From Dama dama (Eukaryota; Chordata; Mammalia; Artiodactyla; Cervidae), in assembly GCF_033118175.1 (NCBI RefSeq), contig NC_083701.1, forward strand, positions 6,901,501-6,965,500: a DNA stretch of 64,000 nt, given 5' to 3'. The translations under genes and the position numbers were made by a program. A model generated the notes under the pieces. The model made no database searches, was not told where the DNA came from, and was given only the letters and a program-made list of their open reading frames with translations. Below, in pieces: positions 45,251 through 56,005 of this stretch (positions are counted from its first letter, which is position 1; every line of letters starts with the position of its first letter).

Positions 45251-45628
45251 AAAGTTGTTCAGTCGTGTCCAACTCTCTGCGACCCCATGAATTGCACCAT
45301 ACCAGGCTTCCATATCCTTCACCATCTCCTACAGTTTGCTTAAACTCATGTCCATTGAGTCAGTGATGCCATCCAATCATCTTATCCTCTGTCACCCCCT
45401 TCTCCTCCTGCGCTCAATCTTTCTCAGCATCAGGCTCTCTTCCAATAAGTCAGTTCTTTGCATCAGGTGGCCAAAATATTGGGGCTTCAGCTTCTGCATC
45501 AATCCTTCCAATGGATATTCAAGACTGATTTCCTTTACGATTGGCTAGGTTTGATCTCCTTGCTGTCCAAGGGACTTTCAAGAGTAATTCCCTAGGACCG
45601 CAGTTCAAAAGCATCAATTTTTTCACCC
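45251..45628 (-). mobile_element. BovB 3' fragment
   Basis: Reverse: 'gttcagtcgtgtccaactct', 'catccaatcatcttatcctc', 'tcaggtggccaaaatattgg', 'gatctccttgctgtccaagg'. Starts 38 bp right of the BOV-A2. Plus-strand frame 45336-45548 is antisense to the element. Confidence 0.9.
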
Positions 45629-47915
45629 ATAGCTGGTGGCTATATCAGAACTAGTCCATCTTATAAGTAGAGGAGGTCAGAGGTTGAAGACTTGTAGTGT
45701 AAATGCTGACCATTATTTTCTTGTTGTTATTTATTTGTTTTTTCCTTTCTTTAATAATTGAAGTGCCTGACTTACAAAAGGCATCCGTACCAAGGAGGCA
45801 CCATTTTAATGAGGGGTCTTGAATAAACACAATCACAGCCTAGACAGAGCACCAGATGCGCCCTCTCTGAGGTTTCCTTCCATTTCAGTTACTGACCATT
45901 TGCATTAATTTTTTTTTCTCTTCCCATGATTTAAATTCTCACTCTTAGGTTTTAATTCACCAATAGAAAATGAGCCCAAAAGACCCTAGGTCTCAACCTT
46001 TGACTCCAATGAGAGGAAAATCCAGGTATGCTCTTCCCTCCCCAATCCCCCTTGCCACTGGACCTCTTTATGTGGTTTTTGATGCTCTGTGTAATTCCAG
46101 GTCTTGCAAATAATAAGCTTCCGTTTTTTCAAAGTTTTTGATGGTTATTTCTTGAAAGCGATCATAATAAGAACCACAAGGACTCGTCCAACCGTGACAT
46201 TGGTTTTTGACAGGCTAAGCACAGCTGGAAAAGGCTAGAAGACCTACTCTGACCAGGGTTGTAGGTCTGTAAATTCTTGCTCACCTTGGGGAAAAGAGGG
46301 TTTTCTGCCCTTTCACCTTAAAGCTAAGGGCTTCAAGGGAATCAGTCAGAGAACTGGTTGTGTGTTCCTTGAAATCCAGGGGGCTTAAGGATTGATGCCT
46401 GATTCAAACAGAAGTCTAAAGACAAAAGGTATTTGCTGGAGTGATGAGGATAACCACCGGAAGTGAAGAAGAAGAAGATAGAAGCAGAGACAGCAGCCGG
46501 GGCAGACCACCCTTGCCAAAGGGATAACCCAGATCTTGTTTGAGGCGGTTCCACTTTGAACCACCTGGGGAGGCGCCAAGAAGGACTAGCTCACACTGAA
46601 CATCTGCAAACCACAACGCTGCTGGACACGAAACAGCATTTCTACCTTCCCACTACCTCTCCTGTCTCCCTGCTCTGTCCCTGGAAGATCAAAGCAGTGC
46701 AGGGAGAGTGAGGAGGAGACAAAGAAAAATAGAATGAGCAGGCGAAGATACCTTTCTCAGCCTCTTCCTGAGTGTCTTTCTAGTCTGAGACAGAACCCGC
46801 CAAGGGACAGAGAAAGCCTTTACATTGGATGAGTGATTACATGGGTGGAACTGGACATTTTAACACCCGAAAGCTACCAGGAACATTATAAGATTCAGTC
46901 CAGATCCCCCCCACAAACTACAGAAAGCTTCAGCAGAACTTTGCAGACACAATGTGACATAGCTGGTTGGCCTGCCCCCTTGCAAATCCAGCTCCCACTT
47001 TGTTACCTTGAGGATTTCATTGGATCCCGGCTCAGTCCTTGGCTCTGCACCTTATAAAGCCCTCTGCAAGCCTCCAACTTTGTGCCAGTCCTTGCATACA
47101 CTTACCCAGTGCTTTCAGATGGCACATCACGGCCACAAGCCTCTTTTCTGTGCTCTCTCATATTTTCCAGGTTATTACGGGAAGAGATGGCAAAAGACTG
47201 GAAATAAGGCAGCAATGTCCTGTTATTATATCCAAAGCTCCATTTGAAGGCATGTAAACACGCACAAGTGCTCTGTATAATCACACATTTGTATGTATTA
47301 TCATTTGCTATTAGTTTTATTTCTCTTGTTTTAAACGTTATTATCCAAACAAGCTGGGCACAAGCTTTCTATACTTGTTCCACCATAAATAAACAAAAAC
47401 GCCTAAACACAATTTGTAATATGTCATCTCCAGACCACAGCTAGGATGCTGCATAACTAGAAAACCAAAATTAAATCAAACTGGGCACCATGCCCAGACC
47501 ACTGGCTTCCGGCAAAGAGACGCAGAGGGAGAAAGAAAGAAAAGACTAAATTGTAAAAAACCAGTGAAATAACAGGGAAACCATGGTAATTAACCCTAGG
47601 ACCGGTTTGTCTGTTCTGGGGCACACCTTCTAGTTACCTCTGGAAACTTGAAATGTTGAAAATTACCTATTTTTGTTTGAAGTAAATCTCTGTTATTGGT
47701 ATTTCCCAAGTTTTTGATGGGAAAGCTAGAGAAAAGGCACATTCTTTGTTATTCTGCAGGTGCAGGTCATTTTCTTTAGCCATCTAATACTTTCTTAAAA
47801 AGTAAAAAATAGTAAAAATAGGGTCAATAATAGTAATCACAATGACAAAATCAACAGCAGCAGCAACTATAGTAACAAGAGCTGCTCCCCTTACCTGGTG
47901 AATTTAGCAGATGCC
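45629..47915. other. Unique DNA, no gene recognised
   Basis: Several overlapping minus frames (46342-46616) and plus frames (46833-47257) occur together in moderately GC-rich sequence. None has a domain or is supported by visible splice structure. No young repeats in over 2 kb. Confidence 0.42.
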
Positions 47916-48138
47916 AGGGTTAGGGTTAGGGTTAAGGGTTAGGGTTAAAGGTTAAGGGTTAGGGTTAAGGGTTAAGGGTTAGGGTTAAGGTTAGGGTTAA
48001 CGATTAAGGATTAAGGGTTAAGGGTTAGGGTTAGGGTTAAGGATTAAGGATTAAGGGTTAGGGCTAAGGGTTAAGGGTTAGGGTTAAGGGTTAAGTGTTA
48101 GGGTTAAGGTTAAGGGTTAAAGTTAGGTTGTGGGTTAG
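47916..48138 (+). repeat. Degenerate interstitial telomere-like array
   Basis: About 34 head-to-tail units. I count 11 exact TTAGGG and 10 exact TTAAGGG; the rest are one-step variants (TTAAGGA, TTAAAGG, CTAAGGG, TTAAGTG). TTAGGG-TTAAGGG pairs recur as a 13-bp unit. Strand orientation is uniform. It begins sharply after 'gatgcca' and decays at the right end. Confidence 0.95.
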
Positions 48139-49243
48139 CGCTGCCTCACTCACACCCCTCAGTGTGCCTGAGTCTTCCTAGACCTGGCAGGCAGGCCGCT
48201 CCCAGCCTCCAGCATGTGTTCTTTCCTTTCTCTCCTGGCCTAAGGCTTTCCCAGCACCATGAGTGCCGGAGCCTGTTCCACCGGAGGCAGTCAGGGGTCA
48301 TGGGCAGAAGGAATAGACAACCTGGGAGCGACCATTAATCAACTCAGGATGGCAGTCCCTGGGTTGAAACTCCAGGTCTATCAGTGGATAGTTTAAAGTT
48401 TCTCTAGCAGACCTTGGAGGGCTCAAACCCCAGAGTCCCACCGTGGAATCCTGCCCATGAGTGTGCCTTGGCGTTTCTCTCTCCTCTGTATCATTTTCCC
48501 TCCTTGTAGGATCACCTCCCCATAAAAGTGGTTTAAATGGTAGAGCCCTTGAAGGCAAAGACAAGAGCAAAGCCCTGGTCATACATTATCCTTTGACTTT
48601 TAGTAACAGTGCAATAAAAGAGGCACTATTATTATTTTTAATATTTTACATGTGAGACTAACACTCAGAAAGAGTTAGCAACTTTCTCTGTGAAACTACT
48701 TAACAGGCAGAGCTATCCACCTAGAAAATAGAAGAATGGACAGAAACAAAAGTGTGAAAGATCTGTAATACCATAGTTAAATCAATGCCAGGAATTGACT
48801 AGCTCCAGACTTCCATTTAAATGGATATTATAAACCCCTATTTGTTTAAACCATTTTTAGTCATGTTTTTTGGTTACTTGCAACTGAAACCACTGGTTGA
48901 GAGTAATTGCATATTTACTGTAAATTAAAATCTAATATGCTGTTTAAAAATCTCCCTTTCAGCATAAGGCATTTGCAAAGAAGATCATATGCATTTCCTA
49001 GTATCATCTTACGATTTGTATGACTTTAAGTGGAAAATAATAAAGTACAATAAACAGGCTTGCCTACTAATTTGCTTTTGCCCCATAAAACAACATTCAC
49101 CATACAAAATGCCCCCTTAGAGTCATAGGTTCCAGAAATGAGAAAGTAGAATAGAGACCACCTTGTTGTAACCACCACCTGATATGGGCATCCCTGCATT
49201 TGGGTGTGATTGTCTCTCATCTCCCTGAACATGAACTAACCAC
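48139..49243. other. Unique DNA right of the telomere-like array
   Basis: 48139-48330 is GC-rich; the rest is AT-rich with a MIR at about 48590-48725. Opposing frames at 48298-48655 are mutual shadows. Confidence 0.42.
48590..48725 (-). mobile_element. MIR fragment
   Basis: 'gaggcactattattattttt', 'ttttacatgtgagactaaca', 'ctcagaaagagttagcaact', 'ttaacaggcagagct': reverse MIR. Confidence 0.6.
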
Positions 49244-49447
49244 TGTGTGTGTTTAGTCGTTCAGTCATGTCTGACTCTGCAACCCTGTGGGCTATAGCCC
49301 GCCAGGCTCTCTGTCCATGGAATTCTCCAGGCAAGAATACTGGAGTGGGTTGCCATGCCCTCCTCCAGGAGATCTTCCCAACCCAAGGATCAAACTCATG
49401 TCTCCTGCCTCTTGGGCATTGCAGGCAGATTTTTTACTGCTGAGCCA
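49244..49447 (-). mobile_element. Bov-tA SINE
   Basis: Reverse copy with a short (TG)n at the tail side, 'ttcagtcatgtctgactctg' and 'gagatcttcccaacccaagg'. An extra 'ctcttggg' lies near the head. Confidence 0.92.
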
Positions 49448-50024
49448 TCCATTATATTGGACAGCCTATTTCTCTGATACAGATATATAATACTTTATAA
49501 AGTTCTTTCCTTTTGAAGGATTAAAGTCTATTACCTCTCTAGAATCTCATTCGTCAAGACTGTTTCTGACCCCTGGGGCTAAACAGAAGTTTATTAATTC
49601 TCCTATATTTTACAAAGATAACTATCTTGCCTTTTCACCATTAAAAATCAACATACCCTTTCATTCACTCAATAAATATTTGTCATCTATTATGTAGCAG
49701 GTACTGTTTTAGATATCAAGAGTAGAATAGTGAATAAACTGGGCAATGTGCCTGCTCTCTTGGAATGAAATTCTAGCAGAGAGAAGCAGATGATAAATGA
49801 ATAAACAAGATAGAAGTGTCTGTTATAAAGACTGAAATCAAAAAGAGAGAGGAACGTTGTAATGTGCAGAGGTTTCCAGGGGAACATCTTTAGATGAGGT
49901 AGCCAAAGAAGTCTGGCCCCAAAAGGTAACACATAACCTGAACTCTGAGATCTAAGAAGTAGTCAGTCATAAGAAGATGTAGAGGAAGAATTTTTCAAGA
50001 AGAGGAAATAATAAAATGTAAATC

Positions 50025-50026
<2 letters not shown>
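49448..50026. other. Unique DNA with an old repeat remnant
   Basis: 49655-49815 reads like a common old mammalian repeat ('cactcaataaatatttgtca', 'agcaggtactgttttagata', 'gatgataaatgaataaacaa'); family unresolved. Confidence 0.45.

Positions 50027-50061
<35 letters not shown>
50027..50061. repeat. (TG)n microsatellite
   Basis: About 17 uninterrupted TG units, immediately left of the L1. Confidence 0.95.
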
Positions 50062-50066
<5 letters not shown>

Positions 50067-51145
50067 AGATTGCTTTGGCTATTTAGGATCTTTTTGTCAT
50101 TCTACATACATTTTAGGATTTTTTTTTCTATTTCTGTGAAAAACAAAAGTCACAGGATTTTGATAAGGATTGCACTGAATCTGTAGATTGCTTTAGGCAA
50201 TATGGATATTTTAACAATGTTAATTCTTCTAATGCATGAGTGCAGAATATTTTTCCATTTCTTTGTGTCTTCTTCAATTTCTTTTTTTATGACTGTACTA
50301 ATTTTTAAATTTTATTTTATTTTTGTCTGTGTTGGGTCTCGGTTGTTGCTCGGGCTTTTCTCTAGTTGCAGCAAGCAGGGTCTACCCTCTAGTTGAGGTG
50401 CCAGGGCTCCTCCCTGCAGCAGCGCCCCCTTTTGTGGCGCGCAGGCTCCAGGGCACGCTGGCTGCAGTGGTTACAGTATGTGGGCTCCTTGGCTCTAGAG
50501 CACAGGCTTTATAATTGTGGTACAAGGACTTACATGCTTGGCTGCATGTGACATCTTCCAGGATGAGGGACTGAACCCGTGTCTCCTGCGTTGGCAGCTG
50601 GATTCTTTACGACTGAGCAACCAAGGAAGCCCTCATCTTCAATTTCTTTCAACCATGTCTTATAGTTAACAGATCTTTCACCTCTTTGATTAAATTTATG
50701 CCTAGATATTCTTTCTGTTGTGATTATAAATGAGATTATTTTCTTAATTTTCCTTTCTGTTAGCTCATTGTTAGTAGAGAGAGAAACAAAGTAGATTTTT
50801 GTGTAATGAATTTGTACTCTGTAATTGTACTGTATTCATATATTATTTCTAATAGCTATTTGGTGGAGCTTTTAGAGTTTTCTGTATATGAAATCATGTT
50901 ATCTGCATATAGTGGGAGTTTTACTTTTTCCTTTCCAAATTATTTGCCTCTTATTTCTTTTTCTTGCTTAATTGTTGAATCAGTGGCAAGATGGGCATTC
51001 TCATCTTGTTTCTGATCTTAGAGGAACCTCTTTCAGTTTCTCACCTTAACAACTGAGTGTGATGTTAGCTGTGGGTATGTCATATATGGCTTTATTATGC
51101 TGAGTTACAGTCCTTCTATAACATTTCTACATATTTTATGAAAAA
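50062..51145 (-). mobile_element. L1 ORF2 region, inverted segment
   Basis: Antisense L1 ORF2: 'ttgcactgaatctgtagatt', 'ttttaacaatgttaattctt', 'atatgaaatcatgttatctg', 'gatgttagctgtgggtatgt'. Heavily mutated, no long open frame on the minus strand. Interrupted by a CHR SINE at 50285-50635. A second L1 segment in the opposite orientation begins at about 51185. Confidence 0.88.
50271..50649 (-). mobile_element. CHR-type SINE inside L1, perfect 14-bp target duplication
   Basis: Long-form CHR SINE in reverse (50285-50635), ending 'gagcaaccaaggaagccc'. Flanked by identical 'tcttcaatttcttt' (50271-50284, 50636-50649). The L1 reads continuously when it is removed. Confidence 0.92.
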
Positions 51146-51184
51146 TTATACAATTCTATGAAAAATGTTTTACATAAATGGGGT

Positions 51185-51570
51185 TGAGTCTTATCAAGTG
51201 AACAAAGCTGGAAGTATCACACTCCCTGTTTTCAAATTATGCTACAAAGTTCTGGTAATGAAAACAGCATGATGCTGGCAGAAACCAGACACATAGATCA
51301 ATGGAACAGAACTGAGAGCCCAGAAATGAACTCACAGATATACAGACAATTAATTTTCAACAAAGGAGCAAAGAACACACAATAGATACAGGATAGTTTC
51401 TTCAATAAATGGTGTTGGGAAAACTACATGGCCACATACAAAAAGAAAAAGGAAATTAGATCACTATCTCACACCATATACAAAATCAGCTCAAGATAGA
51501 TTTAAAAGTTGAATGAAAGACTAGAAACCATAAAACTCCTAGAAGAAAACAGGCCTGCTTTGGATTCAAT
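51185..51570 (+). mobile_element. L1 ORF2 distal region, forward segment
   Basis: 'gtgaacaaagctggaagtat', 'agacacatagatcaatggaa', 'tcttcaataaatggtgttgg', 'gaaaccataaaactcctaga'. This lies downstream of the left segment in L1 order but on the opposite strand. Stops and indels throughout; no L1 3' end or poly(A) follows at about 51570. Confidence 0.88.
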
Positions 51571-52513
51571 TAATATGCATAATTGCATCATCTAACAACT
51601 AACTAATACCAGATTATCTAATACCTGTCTCAAGACATTGACTTTCCTAAACTTCCTAAGAGTGTCACCTTACAGATACTACCAAGCTCTAGCTTCAAAT
51701 TTCTCATCTGTAAAAATAAAAGATCTGATTAGACTACAAATTCTTTTGAAGAGTAAATGAGGACACAGTGATATGTAAATGCTTTGTAAATTTCAGAGTG
51801 TTATTTACATGGGTACAGTTTCCAGTGTTGCATTTTTCCTTCTCTAAACTAAATGTTCTCAATTAATTCTCTCTTTCTTATATTGCATATTCCATAGCTC
51901 CCAGTTTCCTCTTTATCCTGGTTCCCCACTTCAATGCTTAAAATACAATATTTATAGCAACTGTGTAATTCCAAGCATCAGTTTTCTTTCTGTTGGTTCA
52001 AATTTGTCTTGAACTTTTACAAACAGCATGGCAGGACAGCCTATGGTGTCTGAGAGTAAGAACAGAGACAGAAATTAAGACTGTAGATTCTATATCAGGT
52101 AGCAACATAACCTCTTAGTGGGACCTGACACATTCTCACTGATCTTGTGGTGAATTTATCCACTTCTGTGATGGGTATAACAGTTATCGGGATTAATTGG
52201 ATGAAATGAATGTGAGAAGTCCTGAACTCTAGGGACACAGGTAATGCCAATATTATCCCTGATCCATCCTCTTATGGAATTAGCAAATTGTCTCTTAATG
52301 GATTTGAAGGTACTGCAATGCCATAGTGTACCCTTAGCAGTAATTTGTTAAATGAAACCCGGTGTAGTGGCCATGACGTTTGAATGAAACACCTGACACA
52401 TAGCAAGGCATTCTCTCTCCTCTCACCAGTAATCTCAGTAACATGGACTGAGAAAAATGAAAAACAAAAACTCCAAACACACATATGCCTTACAAAAAGA
52501 GCTTATCCTTTGA
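51571..52513. other. Unique DNA with a MIR remnant
   Basis: MIR 3' half near 51690-51800 ('tctcatctgtaaaaataaaa', 'gtaaatgctttgtaaatttc'). Further weak MIR-like sequence near 52085-52210. No gene recognised. Confidence 0.42.
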
Positions 52514-52730
52514 TGAAAGTGAAACTGAAGTCGCTCAGTTGTGTCCGACTCTTTGCGACCCCATGGCCTGTAACCTGCACCAGGCTCCTCTGTCCATGGG
52601 ATTCTCCAGGCAAGAATACCGGAGTGGGCTGCCATTTCCTTCTCCAGGAGATCTTCCTGACCCAGGGATCGAACCCATGTCTCCCACATTGCAGGCAGAT
52701 GCTTTACCCTCTGAGCCACCAGGGAAGCCC
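52514..52730 (-). mobile_element. Bov-tA SINE
   Basis: Reverse, well-preserved: 'gtgtccgactctttgcgacc', 'gggatcgaaccc', 'gagccaccagggaagccc'. Three frames of 82-122 residues here on both strands are SINE-derived. Confidence 0.95.
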
Positions 52731-52896
52731 TGATGGCCTTTTCTCTAAATAAAGCACACTTATGAATGAAAGTACTGTGAACAATTATATGTTTATAATT
52801 ACATGTATATGCATTGTATGCAAATTATACTTACATATATGCTGTTGTTTCAGCCTGTATCTATCATCTGTTTATCTACTTGCCTATCTAGAGAAT

Positions 52897-52966
52897 TTAT
52901 ACATATATATTTATATGTATTCTTTTATATATATTTATATATATATATATATATTTATATATATTC
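52897..52966. repeat. (TA)n-rich microsatellite
   Basis: TATA and TTTATA runs. The ORF through it encodes only IYIYIY-type low-complexity peptide. Confidence 0.88.
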
Positions 52967-53024
52967 TCCCTAATTCTCAAAACAAATTCATGAGGTAGAC
53001 AGTATTTATAAACATTCCCTATCT

Positions 53025-53309
53025 CATAAGTCAGAAAGAGAAAGATAAATACCCTATGACATTGCTTACATGTGGGATCTAAAAAATACAACAAACTAAT
53101 AAATGTAACATAAAATAAGCAGACTCACAGATATAGAGAACAACTTAGTGGTTACCAGTGGGAAGGGGAGGGGCAACACAGGGGTGGAGGAGTAGGAGGT
53201 ATAAACTATCGGGTATAAGATGGGCTCAAGGATGTGGAATATAGCCAATATTTTGTAATAACTGTAAGTGGAAAGTAACATTTAAAAATTGTGCAAAATA
53301 AAAAAATAA
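53025..53309 (+). mobile_element. L1 3' untranslated fragment
   Basis: 'aagtcagaaagagaaagata', 'ttacatgtgggatctaaaaa', 'gcagactcacagatatagag', 'ccaatattttgtaataactg', then an A-rich end. Forward. Confidence 0.8.
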
Positions 53310-53440
53310 TCCCCATTTTAGAGATAAAAAATATGGAGGATTAGAACTTTTACACAATCAAGTTACCTAGCTAAAACTGAGGTCTTAAGATTTGAGCCTG
53401 ATTTTGTATGGTTTTAATGTCTGTACTTATTCCATTGCCA
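53310..53440 (-). mobile_element. MIR fragment abutting an L1 tail
   Basis: 'ccccattttagagataaaaa', 'gaacttttacacaatcaagt', 'gatttgagcctgattttg': reverse MIR in order. The L1 tail ends exactly at its left edge. Confidence 0.6.
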
Positions 53441-53806
53441 AGTATTTGTTTGCTTTTGCCTTATTTCTCTCCTACTAAAACTCTCATCAGTATCTCTACC
53501 ATCATCATCATCATCATTATTTTTAGCATATGCCTTTTGTTGAGTGTCTACCATGAACCTCATTTCACTTCCCCGCAAACACTCTGAAAGGGCTACTATT
53601 ATGCAGAACAAGGGGATGAATCTTAGAAGGATTCAGTTTCTTCCTTCAGATTAATATCCAGCAAATGTAGGTCTTTGATATAAACGAATCCCCATCCATC
53701 ACAAGCCTTTGTGCATTGACTAAAGAAAAGATTTTTTTTAAAACTGTGAAAATGGAAACTTACTAGATATGTGATAAGTTAAATTTTAGGCCTTTGAGAT
53801 CAAGAA
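53441..53806. other. Unique DNA with a short (ATC)n run
   Basis: A six-unit (ATC)n run at about 53502-53518. Otherwise nothing recognised. Confidence 0.42.
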
Positions 53807-53839
53807 ATATATGTGTGTGTGTATATATATATATATATA

Positions 53840-53876
<37 letters not shown>

Positions 53877-53889
53877 ATATATATATATG
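53807..53889. repeat. (TG)n/(TA)n compound microsatellite
   Basis: TG, then TA, then a longer TG run, then CATA/TA again; wholly alternating purine-pyrimidine over about 80 bases. Confidence 0.93.
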
Positions 53890-54522
53890 AAACCATTCCT
53901 CTTAGTCTCAATCAAATTGTGTAAAATGAGCCCTCAGCCAGCTAAGATCAGACTGGACATGAAGTATAAAGAGTATATAAACTTCAAAACAAAACTTTTC
54001 CAAGAGGAGCTAAAAAATATTAATATTCTTTAGAAGACTAAGGAAAAAAACATGATGAATTTAGGAGATTGCAAATAGTTATGCCAATCTAGATGAAATA
54101 AAAGAAAACTTAGAGTTTAAACCCTAGAACACTGGCAATAGGTTTTCAATGTGGCCTGTGAGTGATGGTTTTTATTCCATCCTCTTCCTCTTCTCTCTCT
54201 AAAAGTATTTTGCAGAGAAACAAGCAAAGATTATAAATTATATTTTAAGCCTAGTATCAGAATTTATCTTATGAATAAGATTGCATTTTGTTTAGTAAGA
54301 CATTCTGGCAGATCTTTTTAACTATGAAAAATAGGTTTCAGATTACATCCCAAGAAGGAGGAAAGTAAGCTAAGAAAATAAAAAACAAGAATGCATTGTA
54401 TACTAATAGGTATTAATAGTAAATTAGTTAGCTCTTACTGCAAACCACAAGTATTTGTAGACACATTATCTGTTTATATGCAATAAAATTCCTTTAATTT
54501 TTGCAATCATATGAAGTTGGTT
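53890..54522. other. Unique AT-rich DNA
   Basis: No repeat or exon recognised. Confidence 0.42.
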
Positions 54523-54750
54523 GACTTCCCAGCTGGTGCTGGTGGTCAAGAACCTGCTTGCCAATGCAGGAGACCTAAGAGACTCTGGTTCCATCCCTGG
54601 GTTGGGAAGATCCCCTGGAGGAGGAAATGGCAACCCAGTCCAGTGTTCTTGCCTGGGAAATTCCATGGACAGAGGAGCCTGGCAGGCTACAGTCAAAGGG
54701 ATTGCAAAAGAGTTGACCACGACTGAGTGACTGAGCTGTCATGCACATAC
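54523..54750 (+). mobile_element. Bov-tA SINE
   Basis: Forward copy with a diverged head ('cttcccagctggtgctggtg'), body 'ggcaacccagtccagtgttc' and 3' end 'gaccacgactgagtgactga'. Frames in it are not genes. Confidence 0.92.
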
Positions 54751-55207
54751 CATCAGACCACAGGACTCAATGTTGGGGGCTTGAAAACACAAGAGAAATA
54801 GTCATCAAGGGGACATAAAGATCTATGTCCTTAGGCTTTGAGTGCTGCCCCGGATGAATCTCAGAAAAGATGTTGGGACCTTTATGCCCATACATTTAAA
54901 TGGCATCTAAACCTTTTACTCTAAACGAGGTTCTCCAATTCTCTAGTTAGATGAATAGATAGATGAAAGATAAAATATTTTCATTAAAAATAAAGCATTA
55001 ATCATTATCTCTTGATAAATTTAAAATGCTTCTTCATTTATTTCAATTGTTATTTGTTTTATCCCCATTTTTATTTTGAATATAATATGATATGCAAAAC
55101 AAATGTCAAATACCAACATGATTACACATTCCTGAATGGCTGGATCATGACATGTTCCAAAAAAAAAAAAGAGAAATCTTGGCAATTAGGTAATTTTATT
55201 CATCTAT
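54751..55207. other. Unique DNA left of a BovB fragment
   Basis: Contains GATA/GATG words near 54950-54970 and an A run near 55160. Nothing else recognised. Confidence 0.42.
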
Positions 55208-55557
55208 TCATTACTTCATGGCAAATATATGGGGAAACAGTGGAAACAGTGACAGACTTTATCTATTTGGGCTCCAAAATCATTGCAGATGGTGATTGCA
55301 GCAATGAAATTAAAAGACGCTTGTTGCTTGGAAGAAAAGTTATGACCAACCTAGACAGCATATTAAAAACCAGAGATATTACTTTGCCAACAAATGCCTA
55401 TCTGGTCAAAGCAATGGTTTTTCCAGTTGTCATGTATGGATGTGAGAGTTGGACTATAAAGAAAGCTGAGTGCCGAAGAATTGATGCTTTTGAACTCTGG
55501 TGCTGGAGAAGACTCTTGAGAGTCCCTTGGACCACAAGGAGATCCAACCAGTCCTAA
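55012..55557 (+). pseudogene. BovB ORF2 C-terminal remnant
   Basis: A 181-residue frame. Only the part from about residue 65 is BovB (ETVETVTDFIYLGSKI, LLLGRKVMTNLDSIL, VVMYGCESWTIKKAE, FELWCWRRLLRVPW); the first ~64 residues come from unrelated flanking DNA joined in frame by chance. It lies beyond the reverse transcriptase core, so no catalytic motif is present. The frame is longer than that of the larger copy at 22.8-23.6 kb. Confidence 0.85.
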
Positions 55558-55572
55558 AGGAAATCAGTCCTG
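55208..55572 (+). mobile_element. BovB fragment, truncated at both ends
   Basis: Carries the C-terminal coding part of BovB ORF2 but lacks the element's 3' tail; it stops at 'aaatcagtcctgacttgc'. Such loss of the 3' end points to later deletion rather than simple 5' truncation. Confidence 0.9.
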
Positions 55573-56005
55573 ACTTGCACTCAGCAGCAAGTTTTCAAGG
55601 ATAGATACACCAAGGGAAAGACAGAGCGCACACAAATGAGAAAGCCTGAATCAGTTCAGCAGACCTAAAGGTCTTGATCTCTCAGCATGTGTATAAAAGC
55701 AGTACTGCAGAGCAGAAGAAGAGAACTAGTCATGCCTAGTCTAGACCACAGAACATTCACTAACCTAAATTGTTGTTGTTCAGTGGCTAAGTCATGTCCG
55801 ACTCCACCAACCTTAAGACACCCCTGAAGCGCTACTGCCAGTCCCTGCTCTGGGGTCTGCCCCTTAGAGGTGAGAAGAAGAGGCTTGATTTCTATGGAGG
55901 CCACAGGAATATATGCAGATAACATTGGGCTGGAAGAATAAGAGAGACCTATGTGCCCATGTCACAGCACAGAACAGTCAAAAAGAGCAGAAGTAATAAG
56001 CAGGG
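55573..56005. other. Unique DNA with a short BovB-tail trace
   Basis: At 55770-55812, 'tgttgttgttcagtggctaa' and 'gtcatgtccgactcc' match the complement of the BovB/Bov-A terminus. The rest is unrecognised; an 86-residue minus frame (55665-55925) has no domain. Confidence 0.45.

Noticed and set aside
47916..48138. True chromosome end or CRISPR-like repeat array
   Set aside because: Unique sequence continues on both sides and the units are degenerate, so it is interstitial. There are no spacers, so it is not CRISPR.
51146..51184. Possible separate short element at the L1 junction
   Set aside because: Only about 40 bp of AT-rich sequence, too short and diverged to assign; more simply part of the L1 junction.
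53794..54033. Frame with YIYIYMYMCVCVCV peptide as a membrane protein
   Set aside because: Translation of a TA/TG microsatellite.
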